Of a DNA stretch of 9,332 nt, positions 1-7,740 are shown one piece after another; the stretch's first letter is position 1, and the number at the start of each line of letters is the position of its first letter. A program made the position numbers and the translations under genes. Origin of the DNA: an uncultured Clostridia bacterium (lineage in GTDB: Bacteria > Bacillota > Clostridia > Christensenellales > UBA1242); assembly GCA_900554955.1 (NCBI GenBank), contig USJH01000032.1:1-9332 (forward strand), given 5' to 3'. The notes under the pieces were generated by a model. The model was not told where the DNA came from and did no database searches. It saw nothing but the letters and a program-made list of their open reading frames with translations.

Positions 1-2058
1 GTCTGCAACACCAACGTTGCTTGTCATAATGATAACAGTGTTTTTAAAGCTTACTGTTCTTCCTTGGCTGTCTGTTAAACGACCATCATCGAGAACCTGC
101 AAAAGCATGTTAAACACATCTGGGTGAGCTTTTTCAATTTCATCAAAAAGCACAACAGAATATGGTTTTCTTCTAACTTGCTCTGTAAGTTGTCCACCAT
201 CGTCATGTCCAATATATCCAGGAGGTGCACCAATAAGTTTAGAAACTGAATGTGCTTCCATATATTCACTCATGTCAAGACGAATTACAGTGTTTTCATC
301 GTCAAACAAGGCTTCTGCAAGAGCTTTTGTAAGTTCGGTTTTACCAACACCAGTTGGTCCAAGGAAAATGAATGAACCAATTGGGCGTTTTGGATCTTTA
401 AGACCAGCACGTGCACGTCTGATTGCTTTAGACACCGCTTTGATAGCTTCATCTTGCCCGATTACACGTTTGTGAAGTGTATCTTCAAGATGAAGAAGTT
501 TGTCTTTTTCGCTTTCAGTAAGTTTTGTTACAGGAATTTTTGTCCAGCTTGAAACAACTCTAGCAATGTCTTCAGATGTGATAACACCTTCTTGGCTTTG
601 CTTTTGATCGTTCCAATCTTTTCTTAAACGATCAATTTCTTGTCTGCACTTGTCTGCTTTTTCCTTATAGATTTTTGCACCGTCATAGTTTTCTGTTCTG
701 CGTGCTTCTTCTTTCATAAGCTCAATATTTGCAAGTTCGTCTTCAAGTTCCTTAAGTTTAGGAGAAGCAACCGAGGCACCAACTCTTGCATGAGAACATG
801 CTTCATCTATAAGGTCAATTGCCTTGTCCGGCAAACTTCTGTCCATAATATAACGAACAGACAAGTTAACAGCGGCTTTAATTGCATCATCAGTGATTTT
901 AACTTTATGGAAAGCTTCATATGAATCACGAATGCCTTGCAAAATTTTGATAGTGTCTTCCTCACTTGGTTGGTCAACAATAATTGGTTGAAATCTTCTT
1001 TCAAGTGCTTTGTCTTTTTCAATGAATTTGCGATATTCTTCAGTTGTTGTTGCACCAATGGTTTGCATTTCACCACGAGCAAGATATGGTTTAAGCATGT
1101 CTGAAGGTGAAACTTCGCCATCTTTTGAACCTGCTTGTGCAAGCATGTGAATTTCATCGATAAATACAATAATATTCTTTTGGTTTATGATGGTTTCAAT
1201 TGCATTTTTAAGTTTTTCTTCCATTGAGCCACGATATTTCGTTCCCGCCATAAGTGAGCCAATTTCAAGAGAAAAAATTGTTTTTCCTTTCAAAACTTCA
1301 GGAACATCACCTTTAACAATAGCTTGAGCCAAACCTTCAACAACAGCAGATTTACCAACACCAGCTTCACCAATCAAAACTGGGTTATTTTTTGTTTTTC
1401 GGCAAAGAATTTCAATGATTCGTTCAGTTTCCTTTTCTCTTCCAATGATAGGGTCCATTTTTCCAAGTCTTGCACGTTCGGTTAAGTCAATGCCCATGTC
1501 ACGAAGAACTTCAGGAAGTTTCGCATTTACATTTTTTGATTTCGTATCTTTTTGTTTTTCATATGAATTAGTTTGCGAAGAAGCTGCATAGTTCGCATAG
1601 TCATCGTCAACTTCTTCACCATTTATAACTGAAAGTGTCCTCATTGCAAGTTCTTTAACATCAACAGATAAGCCTTGTTCAAGAATGCTTACTGCCATGC
1701 AACCAGAATCTGCCAAAAGAGCATAAAGAACATGTTCAGTTACAAGATATCCAAGCTGAGCCTCATAGCAAATTGTAGAAGCTGTTCGGATAATATCTTT
1801 AACACGTGGAGTATATTCAAGAGTAACTTTACCAATAAATGATCCTCTTGAAACTCGTGTTTGTTTAATCATTTTTAAAATTGCACTTTTTGTTGCACCA
1901 GCTTCTTCAAGAAGTCTTTGAGCAACACAACCATCAGTGCTTGCAAGTCCATAAAGCAAATGCTCAGTTCCAACCTGAGTTTCGCCAAGAGAATATGCAA
2001 GTTTTACAGCATTGTCAAGTGCCTTTTTAACATTTGGTGTCATTGGAAAATTTATCAT
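1..2058 (-). CDS. clpC: ClpC-type Hsp100 AAA+ unfoldase, 3' end cut by window edge
   Basis: ATP-driven unfoldase that feeds proteins, including arginine-phosphorylated ones, to the ClpP peptidase in the cytoplasm. 686 codons are visible and family members are about 810-850 residues, so the end of the second AAA+ module, including the ClpP-docking loop, lies outside the window. Visible in order: two Clp_N repeats (about residues 5-145), a polar linker (about 150-180), AAA-1 with Walker A GEAGVGKS (230-237) and Walker B D301/E302, a middle domain with a UVR-like helical hairpin (about 449-475), and AAA-2 with Walker A GPTGVGKT (567-574) and Walker B D639/E640. The short UVR-type middle domain separates ClpC from ClpB, whose middle domain is far longer, and from ClpA, which lacks it. 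The ATG at 2058 is preceded by AAGGAG overlapping the mcsB stop. It is the last gene of the ctsR operon and the reading frame is intact throughout. Confidence 0.96.
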   Translation of the reverse strand, partial: MINFPMTPNVKKALDNAVKLAYSLGETQVGTEHLLYGLASTDGCVAQRLLEEAGATKSAILKMIKQTRVSRGSFIGKVTLEYTPRVKDIIRTASTICYEAQLGYLVTEHVLYALLADSGCMAVSILEQGLSVDVKELAMRTLSVINGEEVDDDYANYAASSQTNSYEKQKDTKSKNVNAKLPEVLRDMGIDLTERARLGKMDPIIGREKETERIIEILCRKTKNNPVLIGEAGVGKSAVVEGLAQAIVKGDVPEVLKGKTIFSLEIGSLMAGTKYRGSMEEKLKNAIETIINQKNIIVFIDEIHMLAQAGSKDGEVSPSDMLKPYLARGEMQTIGATTTEEYRKFIEKDKALERRFQPIIVDQPSEEDTIKILQGIRDSYEAFHKVKITDDAIKAAVNLSVRYIMDRSLPDKAIDLIDEACSHARVGASVASPKLKELEDELANIELMKEEARRTENYDGAKIYKEKADKCRQEIDRLRKDWNDQKQSQEGVITSEDIARVVSSWTKIPVTKLTESEKDKLLHLEDTLHKRVIGQDEAIKAVSKAIRRARAGLKDPKRPIGSFIFLGPTGVGKTELTKALAEALFDDENTVIRLDMSEYMEAHSVSKLIGAPPGYIGHDDGGQLTEQVRRKPYSVVLFDEIEKAHPDVFNMLLQVLDDGRLTDSQGRTVSFKNTVIIMTSNVGVAD

Positions 2059-2068
2059 AATAATCTCC

Positions 2069-3073
2069 TTATTTTATTCTTAAATTTTGAAGGGTTTTTG
2101 CTACAAATTTTGCTCTTGTTGTTTTTTCTTCAGTTTCGCTTAAAGCTTCTTGCCCTGCAATTTTAGTAAGGCTTGAAGGCAAAGCATCGAACAAGAGTCT
2201 GTCGATAAGCGCATTATCACTAAACTTCATAAATCCAAGGCAAATTCCCATTTTCACTTCACCGATATATTTCATAAATTCACCGGCTGAAAGCAAAAAT
2301 GCATTTGTCAAAATTCCATATGCTCTGAAAACTCGGTCTTTAAGTTCAAGTTGATTGTTATGAAGCAAAACATCACGCTCAGAAAGTTCCATATTTGCAA
2401 CTTTAATTGCACATTCTGTAACCTTCTGAATAATTTCTTTTTCCGAAACCCCAAGGCTTCGTGCATTAGAAATTTGATAGATATAGCTTAGTGCTTCGCT
2501 TCCTTCACCAAAAACTCCACGAACAGTGAGACCTTGGCTTTTGAGCATTGAAATCACATCTTGAATTTTGTTTGAAATTGTAAGTGCTGGCAAAAACATC
2601 ATTACTGATGCTCTCATTCCCGTGCCAATGTTGGTGATGCAACTATTTAAAAAACCATATGTAACATCATATGCAACATCAAGTTTTTCAATAAGTTTGT
2701 CATCAATCGCAGACAAAATCTGATAGGCTTTGTCAAGCGATAAGCCCTTCAAGAAACACTGCGCACGGATATGGTCTTCTTCATTAACCATTATAGAAAC
2801 GGTTTCGTCTTCAGACAAAATCACCGCTCCACATTCTTTATTTTCAAGAAGTTTGGTTGAAATAAGGTGTTTTTCTTGCATTACTTCTGCATCAAGCGCT
2901 GGAAGTTGCTCCATTGTGAAAAGTTTATAATCTCCAAGCGGAAGAACAACTGAAGAAACTTCGTTTATAACTTTATAACCCTGATTTTCAGAGATTTTTT
3001 CTGGAAAAATATAGCCAGATAAACACCTTGCAAGGCGAATTCTTGATGATAAAATTACACTTGAATCTGTCAT
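2069..3073 (-). CDS. mcsB: McsB protein-arginine kinase
   Basis: Phosphagen-kinase-fold enzyme that phosphorylates arginine side chains, marking proteins for ClpCP and inactivating CtsR. The predicted protein has 334 residues, slightly below the usual 350-365. Family signatures: SSRIRLAR (9-16), the catalytic NEEDH segment (97-101), [14 protein letters not shown] (145-158), the GVFGEGSEA loop with the following ISN segment (187-203), and DRVFRA (246-251), which corresponds to the DxxRA phosphoarginine-sensing motif. I chose the ATG at 3073 rather than an in-frame start at 3139: it overlaps the mcsA stop as ATGA, has a GGAGG-like site 7-8 bases upstream and begins right before the conserved SSRIRLAR. 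The longer form would add 22 residues that merely overlap the mcsA frame. It is translationally coupled to mcsA and followed by clpC after 10 bases. Confidence 0.95.
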   Translation of the reverse strand: MTDSSVILSSRIRLARCLSGYIFPEKISENQGYKVINEVSSVVLPLGDYKLFTMEQLPALDAEVMQEKHLISTKLLENKECGAVILSEDETVSIMVNEEDHIRAQCFLKGLSLDKAYQILSAIDDKLIEKLDVAYDVTYGFLNSCITNIGTGMRASVMMFLPALTISNKIQDVISMLKSQGLTVRGVFGEGSEALSYIYQISNARSLGVSEKEIIQKVTECAIKVANMELSERDVLLHNNQLELKDRVFRAYGILTNAFLLSAGEFMKYIGEVKMGICLGFMKFSDNALIDRLLFDALPSSLTKIAGQEALSETEEKTTRAKFVAKTLQNLRIK

Positions 3074-3456
3074 GAAATTTCCTCCGCCAAGCGTTCTCTT
3101 CTGCCCTTGATTTGGTTTGCCAAAATATAATCTTGGCAAGCAACTGCTTTTTGTTCCTGTTCTATCAGTCTTGCAATTTCACGCTTTTTTGCAGCTTTTG
3201 TTGCTTCTTTCGATGGCACTTTCCCAGTGTGAACGCATCTTCCATGAACATCAAGAGCAAAATCTTTTAAATATGGATAAAATGTTTTATAGCATTCTGT
3301 GCAATTAACAAAGCCAGAATTTAAAAAATCGTCAAGTGTTGTTCCACATTTTTTGCAAACAAGTGCATTTTCACTTGTGGTTCCAAAATCACTGTTCCAA
3401 TCTTGTTTAACCTGGCTGAGATTATTTTTTGCAGAAGTAAGTGGATTTATAAACAT
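3070..3456 (-). CDS. mcsA: McsA-like zinc/UVR protein, short form (McsB activator)
   Basis: Partner and activator of the arginine kinase McsB; in Bacillus and Staphylococcus it also modulates CtsR. The protein has 128 residues and a single four-cysteine zinc-binding unit (C34, C37, C52, C55; CKKC and CTEC), then the family-typical HGRCVHTGK segment (71-79) and a C-terminal UVR helical hairpin (about 95-128). Well-studied McsA proteins are about 170-185 residues and carry an additional N-terminal cysteine cluster before this unit. That cluster is absent here and no coding room exists for it, because ctsR ends only one base upstream of this ATG. The start has an AAAGGAAG site about 8 bases upstream. 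The position between ctsR and mcsB and the 4-base overlap with mcsB make the identity firm despite the short N terminus. Confidence 0.92.
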   Translation of the reverse strand: MFINPLTSAKNNLSQVKQDWNSDFGTTSENALVCKKCGTTLDDFLNSGFVNCTECYKTFYPYLKDFALDVHGRCVHTGKVPSKEATKAAKKREIARLIEQEQKAVACQDYILANQIKGRRERLAEEIS

Positions 3457-3457
3457 A

Positions 3458-3922
3458 TTATTCTTCCTTTTGTTTCATTAGTGTTGTAAGAACGTTTTTA
3501 AATGCTTTTGCACGAATGTTATCCTTAATTGTGAAAGGCATTGCAAGAGATAAGTCTGAAAGAGCACTAAAAATGATTTCTTTTTCCTTGTCTGAAATGA
3601 TTTTTTCATTTTTAAGTTTATCAAGAATTTGCGACAAACGTTTTTGTGAAAGTTCATCTCCAACACTTTCCAAAATTAAGTTGCTTACATATTCATCATT
3701 ATCGAGATTAATTTTACTGATTTTTATATAGCCACCGCCCCCACGTCGGCTTTCCTTTACAAAACCTTTATCAACTGTAAATCTTGTTTCCAAAACATAG
3801 TTGATTTGGCTTGGCGCACATGAAAAGAAAGTTGCAAGTTCGTTTCTTGAAATGTCAACACTTTCATCATCGCCCATTGTTTTTAAAATAAATTGCTCAA
3901 TAACATCACTAATATTTGCCAT
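3458..3922 (-). CDS. ctsR: CtsR, repressor of class III heat-shock genes
   Basis: Dimeric winged helix-turn-helix repressor that binds tandem heptad operators ahead of clp genes and leaves DNA on heat stress or after McsB action. The 154-residue length matches the family. The N-terminal DNA-binding domain has the helix-turn-helix around 26-47 and the diagnostic glycine wing ESRRGGGGYIKI (57-68). The arginine just before the four glycines (R60) is at the position known to be phosphorylated by McsB in the Geobacillus protein. The C-terminal half (about 90-154) is the helical dimerisation and McsB-contact domain, including IRAKAFKNVL near its end. The ATG at 3922 has an AAGGAGA site 4-5 bases upstream. 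It is the first gene of the operon and almost certainly autorepressed through the CtsR box in its own promoter. Confidence 0.97.
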   Translation of the reverse strand: MANISDVIEQFILKTMGDDESVDISRNELATFFSCAPSQINYVLETRFTVDKGFVKESRRGGGGYIKISKINLDNDEYVSNLILESVGDELSQKRLSQILDKLKNEKIISDKEKEIIFSALSDLSLAMPFTIKDNIRAKAFKNVLTTLMKQKEE

Positions 3923-3965
3923 AACTTCTCCTTGTCTAACATCTTATTTTCTGTTTTACGATACT

Positions 3966-3994
3966 ATTATAAAACAAAGGTCAAAGAAAGTCAA
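3966..3994 (-). promoter_or_regulatory. Vegetative (sigma-A type) promoter of the ctsR operon
   Basis: On the minus strand a TTGACT -35 element (3994-3989) is separated by exactly 17 bases from a perfect TATAAT -10 element (3971-3966). Transcription should begin near 3959, leaving a leader of about 35 bases before the ctsR start. The -35 and the upstream half of the spacer are covered by the CtsR box. A second, weaker candidate (TTGACA 4033-4028, 17 bases, TATTTT 4010-4005) lies just upstream. Confidence 0.85.
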
Positions 3995-3995
3995 A
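3979..3995 (+). promoter_or_regulatory. CtsR box (operator)
   Basis: The plus strand reads GGTCAAA-GAA-AGTCAAA, a perfect fit to the known CtsR operator RGTCAAA-NAN-RGTCAAA (heptad direct repeat with a three-base spacer whose middle base is A). It covers the -35 hexamer and the upstream half of the spacer of the ctsR promoter, so bound CtsR would block polymerase directly. This supports autoregulation of the four-gene operon. Confidence 0.93.
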
Positions 3996-4014
3996 CATAT
4001 TTTTAAAATATATC

Positions 4015-4054
4015 AAAAATTTTTCAATGTCAATAGTTTGTGACAAAAATTTTT
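4015..4054. repeat. AT-rich inverted repeat, possible weak terminator of the SLOG gene
   Basis: Two copies of the self-complementary decamer AAAAATTTTT (4015-4024 and 4045-4054) flank a short TGTCA/TGACA stem, so either strand can form an imperfect AT-rich hairpin. It begins just past the SLOG stop codon and before the ctsR promoter, where a terminator would be expected. There is no GC-rich stem, and the element overlaps a possible second ctsR -35, so this call is tentative. Confidence 0.25.
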
Positions 4055-4057
4055 AAA

Positions 4058-4645
4058 TTATGGTTTGATAAACAAAATATTTTTACCCTTTTTAAGGGCA
4101 TAATCAACAGTAGATTTTGTTCCCCCACTAAGGTTATTAAAGCAAGCAATAACAAGATCCGCTTTGTCAACCATGAAATGGTTTCGTTTTATAAAGCAAC
4201 CTGAATAATAATCTGTTGAAACATAAACAGGGTTTGCCCTTGAAAGAATATCATCATATCTCTTTTTATCGGTCTCACCCCATTTTTCGGGCTGATTTTT
4301 GCAAGGAATTGCAAGCATAAGCTCAACAGTTTTATTATTTTTCGAAAATTGTAAAACACTTTCACAAGCAAAGGTGTCAAAGCCAAGAGCAACACCACTG
4401 ATGAAAGTTTCAAAGCCACAATCAATGCAAGTTTTTATAAGTGTGTTTAGCTTTTGTTTAAACTCTTTGCATATGTCGCAATCTTCATTATATCTCCAAG
4501 GCAAATGGCTTGGTCTGTGCCCAGTGAAACAGATTGTTTTCCCTTTAATGCTTTTCAAAAAACCTATAAGTTCTTCTCGGCCCATATCATCAAAATATGC
4601 AATGTTTTGTTTTTCAAAAATGTTTTCTTGAACAGCAATATCCAT
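4058..4645 (-). CDS. SLOG-superfamily protein (YpsA / DUF1273-like), putatively LexA-regulated
   Basis: A 195-residue soluble protein with a Rossmann-like nucleotide-binding fold of the SLOG superfamily; members are thought to bind or process nucleotides, and Bacillus YpsA affects cell division. Signatures in order: CFTGHRPSHLPW (39-50), the ISGVALGFD glycine segment (82-90), AIPC (112-115), GCFIKRNHFMVD (149-160) and the phosphate-binding GGTKST (174-179). The core starts at about residue 36; the first 35 residues are an acidic extension that I do not recognise. The ATG at 4645 has AGGAG seven bases upstream. It is monocistronic by position, with its own promoter and a LexA-like operator, and is followed by the ctsR promoter about 65 bases downstream. 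The substrate and exact role are unknown; a division or damage-response role is inference from the operator and the YpsA homology. Confidence 0.88.
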   Translation of the reverse strand: MDIAVQENIFEKQNIAYFDDMGREELIGFLKSIKGKTICFTGHRPSHLPWRYNEDCDICKEFKQKLNTLIKTCIDCGFETFISGVALGFDTFACESVLQFSKNNKTVELMLAIPCKNQPEKWGETDKKRYDDILSRANPVYVSTDYYSGCFIKRNHFMVDKADLVIACFNNLSGGTKSTVDYALKKGKNILFIKP

Positions 4646-4664
4646 ATATTTCTCCTATAACTAT

Positions 4665-4693
4665 AGAATATCACACAATAAAAAATATGTCAA
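4665..4693 (-). promoter_or_regulatory. Promoter of the SLOG gene
   Basis: A consensus TTGACA -35 (4693-4688) and a TATTCT -10 (4670-4665) are separated by 17 bases on the minus strand. The predicted start, near 4658, would give a very short leader of about a dozen bases carrying the AGGAG site. The -35 shares bases with the right half of a LexA-like box, so repressor and polymerase would compete. Confidence 0.7.
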
Positions 4694-4712
4694 ACATATG
4701 TTCGACATATTT
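4683..4712. repeat. 30-base near-perfect palindrome (operator and possible terminator)
   Basis: Fourteen of fifteen base pairs are complementary around a CATATG centre (4695-4700); only 4692/4703 fails. The inner 14 bases form the LexA-like box. On the minus strand the palindrome lies 22 bases past the stop of the YfhO-family gene and is followed by further T residues, so in RNA it could also act as an AU-rich intrinsic terminator for that gene. Confidence 0.75.
4691..4704 (-). promoter_or_regulatory. LexA/DinR-like SOS box
   Basis: The minus strand reads CGAACATATGTTTG. The published Bacillus DinR/LexA consensus is CGAACRNRYGTTYC, matched at 13 of 14 positions, and the core GAAC-N4-GTTT is the form I recall for clostridial LexA operators. 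Its right half overlaps the -35 of the SLOG gene, a normal place for a repressor site. The box is part of a longer palindrome, so another dimeric repressor could be the real binder. Confidence 0.62.
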
Positions 4713-4734
4713 CATTATCGTATATTTTGCACAA

Positions 4735-7467
4735 CTAGCTAAACAAAATGACAAATGTATTGAAGAATGGTTTCAAATAAACCAAGAAACCAACAGCCGC
4801 TAAAATTACACAAGCACCAATTGTTCCAACCCAAATAAAGAACTTTTTATCTGAAAGTTTAAAGAAATGGTTAAGCACACAGAAAATTGCAAACACCAAA
4901 ATTGATCCAATTGTTATAAACAAACAAGGTTTAACAAGTTGTGGTGAATATGAAATTTCAATTTCATTTTCTGCACTTTCAATTTCAACAACCATGAAAT
5001 TATAAAATGCATTTTCAACCTTAACATCTTTTCCATTCAAAGTTGCATTCATGTTTTTAAGGTTAACATAAGGAACAAAAAGATATTTTTGTCCAGTTGT
5101 ATTATCAAAACTGATTTTAATTTTGTCTTGAGTTGTAACAAGATCAACACTGCTTGTCAAGAAATTGTTTTCATAGATTGTTTTAAATCTTGCAATGTCA
5201 AATTCAGCAAAAACCATTTTAGAAAGAATATATTCTTTCGTGAAGTTCTTTTTAAATTGATCTTTGTTTGTGTCTGACTTTGGAATTACAATTTCAACAT
5301 CGTTTGTAATGTTAACACCATAATCATTAAGTCCTGGAACAACATCATATTCATTATCATTTAACATGGTTTCAATTGAAAGTTCAGTATTAAGATAAAG
5401 AATTTTGCCTAGAGTTCCAAAAACAGTGATAACAAACTTATCTTCAAGTTCAACAATTCCAACATCAAGTTTTTTCATAATGTCCGTATCTTGACTGAAA
5501 ATTGCCTTATAAATGATGTTTTGAATTTCGATAAGATCTTCTTTATTTTCAAGAAGTTTAACAAGGTCAACATTTGTTGTAAATGCTTTTCTTGTTTCAA
5601 GTTTAAGCTCATAAAGATTAACTTTTTTTGTTTCGCCAGAATTTGAATCAACATAATCAAAATCTTTAAGGAATGTATAATAACTATCATCTAAAACTTT
5701 ATCAGAAAGAACATATCGATTTCCAAGAAGAAGGTCTGTCATATATGTTCCACCAGATGAATAAAGGGTTGTAGAAACCGTGTTATATCCAAGATGATGA
5801 TATGCTTGATATTGTTCTTCACTTGAAATATGAATCCAAGAGCTCATTGAAGCATAGTCAACCAAATATGGAAAGTTATAGTTATAAAGATGGTCTCTAT
5901 CTTTAAGCTTATATCCATTTTCAAGTTCTTTAGTGTTAATATTAAATGCGTTTTGAACACGTGATGTTGTGTCAAACCTGTCAACATACGAAGCACCAAG
6001 ATAGCCAGTCATAAGCATTACAACTTGAAGCATGCAAAGTGTGAAGATAAGCCCCCCACCCTTAATGTTTCCACATGTGAGTTTGTCTGTTTTAACACGA
6101 AGAGACAATTCAATTGCTGCATATGATAAAACAAAAAGGAAAAAGTAATAACTAAATGATGTGAAAGTTACAGGTCTGAGAAGTTGAATTGAAACACCAA
6201 TCCACATGCAGAACACCATCATCACTACACTAAGTCCTAAAAATGGAATCAAGAGAGCTTTAACAACATCAAAATATTTCTTTTTAGCAGGTTTAACATC
6301 TCCACCCTCTTCAACATTTATTTCTTTTTCTTGTTTAACTGCAACTGGTTGCTTTGGTGCAAGAAGATATTTATCAATATAATAAAGCGAAGCAAAAATC
6401 ATTAACATGATCAAAACAAAGCCATAGCGAAGCGGAAAACAATAATAGCTTCCGGTGTGCCACATCTTATTGATTGGTTCAATGATAAGTCCAACACCAC
6501 AAATAACGAAACTGAGCATGAAAAACAAAACATTTTTCTTGTCTTGTTTATATTTAAACATCAATCTCATAAAGAAAACAACTGGCAAAGCATACATGAT
6601 CACAACTGCAAGTTTAGAGAAGAAATATTTATAAAGCTCAGCTTTATCATTGTTTGCAGTTGATGAGAATCTGTGTCCACCAAGTGATGTCACCATTGAA
6701 GGGATAAATGTAACCATACTTATAAGAAGGCTGATGAAAATTCCATAGAAAAGAAGCGATGCAACTTTCATTCTCTTCCCCTTTTCGCAAGCAGTGAAAA
6801 TGTAAACCGTCGCAATCACAACTGTTCCAACCAAAACCATATAAGTGATATAATAGCTTAAAATCAACATATATGAAAGGACAATAACGAACCACATTAT
6901 TTTGCCATTTTCAACAAGTTCTTTTGCGGACAAAATTAAAAGTGGAAGCAAAATCATAAGATCAAGCCAACCAATGTTTGTAAAGTGGATCATTGTCCAA
7001 CCAGAGAAAGTCCAAACAATTGCAAACAAAAGCAAAAACCATTGGCTGATTTTTGGAAAGAACTTTTTAAAGCAAAAATATGCTGTTGTTGCCATTAAGG
7101 CAAAACGAACAATAAATAAAAGAGAAATTCCATAGATTATGCTTTCTCTTGGAAAAATTCCAATAATCCAGCTTAATGGAGATAAAAATCCATTAAGAAC
7201 AAAGCTTGAAAAAAGACTTCCACCCGCCCCAAGGTTAAAAGAAACCATGAAACTTGACCTTCCGTGAAGCCAATCCCAAAGTCCAGTATATGCAGGGATC
7301 AAACCATCACTGCAATCAATATAGCAAATTGACTCTTTGCCAAAAGGAGAAATTCCTTTGCAGAGCATTGCAAACACATAAACAAAAATAGAAATTAAAG
7401 CTGGCAAAGAATATTCAAGCACTTTAAGCCATTTCTGTTTTTTTGTAGAAATTACTTTACTATTCAT
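4735..7467 (-). CDS. YfhO-family polytopic membrane protein (GT-C-like glycosyltransferase)
   Basis: A 910-residue integral membrane protein of the YfhO family; characterised relatives glycosylate lipoteichoic acid or other surface polymers from a lipid-linked sugar on the outer face of the membrane. After a basic N terminus come about a dozen hydrophobic segments between residues 18 and 495. The first extracellular loop has acidic residues D51/D54 followed by GLWDWLHGR (62-70), where GT-C enzymes place catalytic acids. The motif FPLRYGF (344-350) and the segment SSGGTYMTDLLLGNRYVLS (570-588) recall YfhO family motifs. A charged cytoplasmic loop lies at about 372-397. The stretch 495-845 is a soluble, presumably extracellular domain, and two more membrane helices close the protein (about 848-910). 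I chose the ATG at 7467 with GGAG five bases upstream over a GTG at 7527, which has no ribosome site. The acceptor polymer cannot be told from this sequence. Confidence 0.85.
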   Translation of the reverse strand: MNSKVISTKKQKWLKVLEYSLPALISIFVYVFAMLCKGISPFGKESICYIDCSDGLIPAYTGLWDWLHGRSSFMVSFNLGAGGSLFSSFVLNGFLSPLSWIIGIFPRESIIYGISLLFIVRFALMATTAYFCFKKFFPKISQWFLLLFAIVWTFSGWTMIHFTNIGWLDLMILLPLLILSAKELVENGKIMWFVIVLSYMLILSYYITYMVLVGTVVIATVYIFTACEKGKRMKVASLLFYGIFISLLISMVTFIPSMVTSLGGHRFSSTANNDKAELYKYFFSKLAVVIMYALPVVFFMRLMFKYKQDKKNVLFFMLSFVICGVGLIIEPINKMWHTGSYYCFPLRYGFVLIMLMIFASLYYIDKYLLAPKQPVAVKQEKEINVEEGGDVKPAKKKYFDVVKALLIPFLGLSVVMMVFCMWIGVSIQLLRPVTFTSFSYYFFLFVLSYAAIELSLRVKTDKLTCGNIKGGGLIFTLCMLQVVMLMTGYLGASYVDRFDTTSRVQNAFNINTKELENGYKLKDRDHLYNYNFPYLVDYASMSSWIHISSEEQYQAYHHLGYNTVSTTLYSSGGTYMTDLLLGNRYVLSDKVLDDSYYTFLKDFDYVDSNSGETKKVNLYELKLETRKAFTTNVDLVKLLENKEDLIEIQNIIYKAIFSQDTDIMKKLDVGIVELEDKFVITVFGTLGKILYLNTELSIETMLNDNEYDVVPGLNDYGVNITNDVEIVIPKSDTNKDQFKKNFTKEYILSKMVFAEFDIARFKTIYENNFLTSSVDLVTTQDKIKISFDNTTGQKYLFVPYVNLKNMNATLNGKDVKVENAFYNFMVVEIESAENEIEISYSPQLVKPCLFITIGSILVFAIFCVLNHFFKLSDKKFFIWVGTIGACVILAAVGFLVYLKPFFNTFVILFS

Positions 7468-7555
7468 AAAAACTCCAATAAATTTAATTATCCTTCTTAT
7501 TTTATCAAAAAAAACATATGATGTCACTTAAAAAACATACAAATAAAATTAAAAA

Positions 7556-7583
7556 ATTATAAAAAACACTTTACAAATCCCAA
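7556..7583 (-). promoter_or_regulatory. Possible promoter of the YfhO-family gene
   Basis: On the minus strand TTGGGA (7583-7578) and a perfect TATAAT (7561-7556) are separated by 16 bases. The -10 is good but the -35 matches consensus at only four of six positions. The leader would be about 80 bases with no recognised element. It overlaps the divergent tRNA promoter. Confidence 0.45.
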
Positions 7584-7598
7584 AATATAACATATAAT
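7570..7598 (+). promoter_or_regulatory. Promoter of tRNA-Leu
   Basis: TTTACA (7570-7575), a 17-base spacer and a perfect TATAAT (7593-7598) lie on the plus strand. Transcription would begin around 7605, only a few bases before the mature tRNA 5' end at 7611. No upstream tRNA or rRNA is seen, so this gene appears to be transcribed alone. Confidence 0.8.
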
Positions 7599-7610
7599 AT
7601 GTTCACTTGT

Positions 7611-7699
<89 letters not shown>

Positions 7700-7707
7700 A
7701 AGAAAAG

Positions 7708-7731
7708 CAGGGATTAATTCCCTGTTTTTTT
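7708..7731. terminator. Intrinsic terminator, usable from both strands
   Basis: CAGGGA-TTAAT-TCCCTG forms a six-base-pair stem (7708-7724) followed by seven T residues on the plus strand, 12 bases after the tRNA CCA end. On the minus strand the same hairpin is followed by a T-rich run (CTTTTCTTTTTTT), so it can also end transcripts from the nuclease operon before they read antisense into the tRNA. Confidence 0.88.
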
Positions 7732-7740
7732 ATTCGATAG

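Noticed and set aside
640..1169. Open frames of 94 and 120 codons inside clpC, on both strands
   Set aside because: They are other-frame readings of an intact, strongly conserved clpC frame and show no family features or ribosome sites.
3074..3139. Longer in-frame start for mcsB adding 22 residues
   Set aside because: The extra residues only overlap the mcsA coding frame, there is no ribosome site at 3139, and the family begins just before SSRIRLAR; the ATGA-coupled start with a GGAGG-like site is better.
4005..4033. Second ctsR promoter (TTGACA-17-TATTTT on the minus strand)
   Set aside because: The -35 is perfect but the -10 is weak in a very AT-rich stretch; the promoter carrying the CtsR box explains expression better, so it is mentioned but not listed separately.
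7468..7527. GTG start at 7527 for the YfhO-family protein
   Set aside because: No ribosome binding site, and AT-rich low-information sequence between it and the ATG at 7467, which has GGAG.
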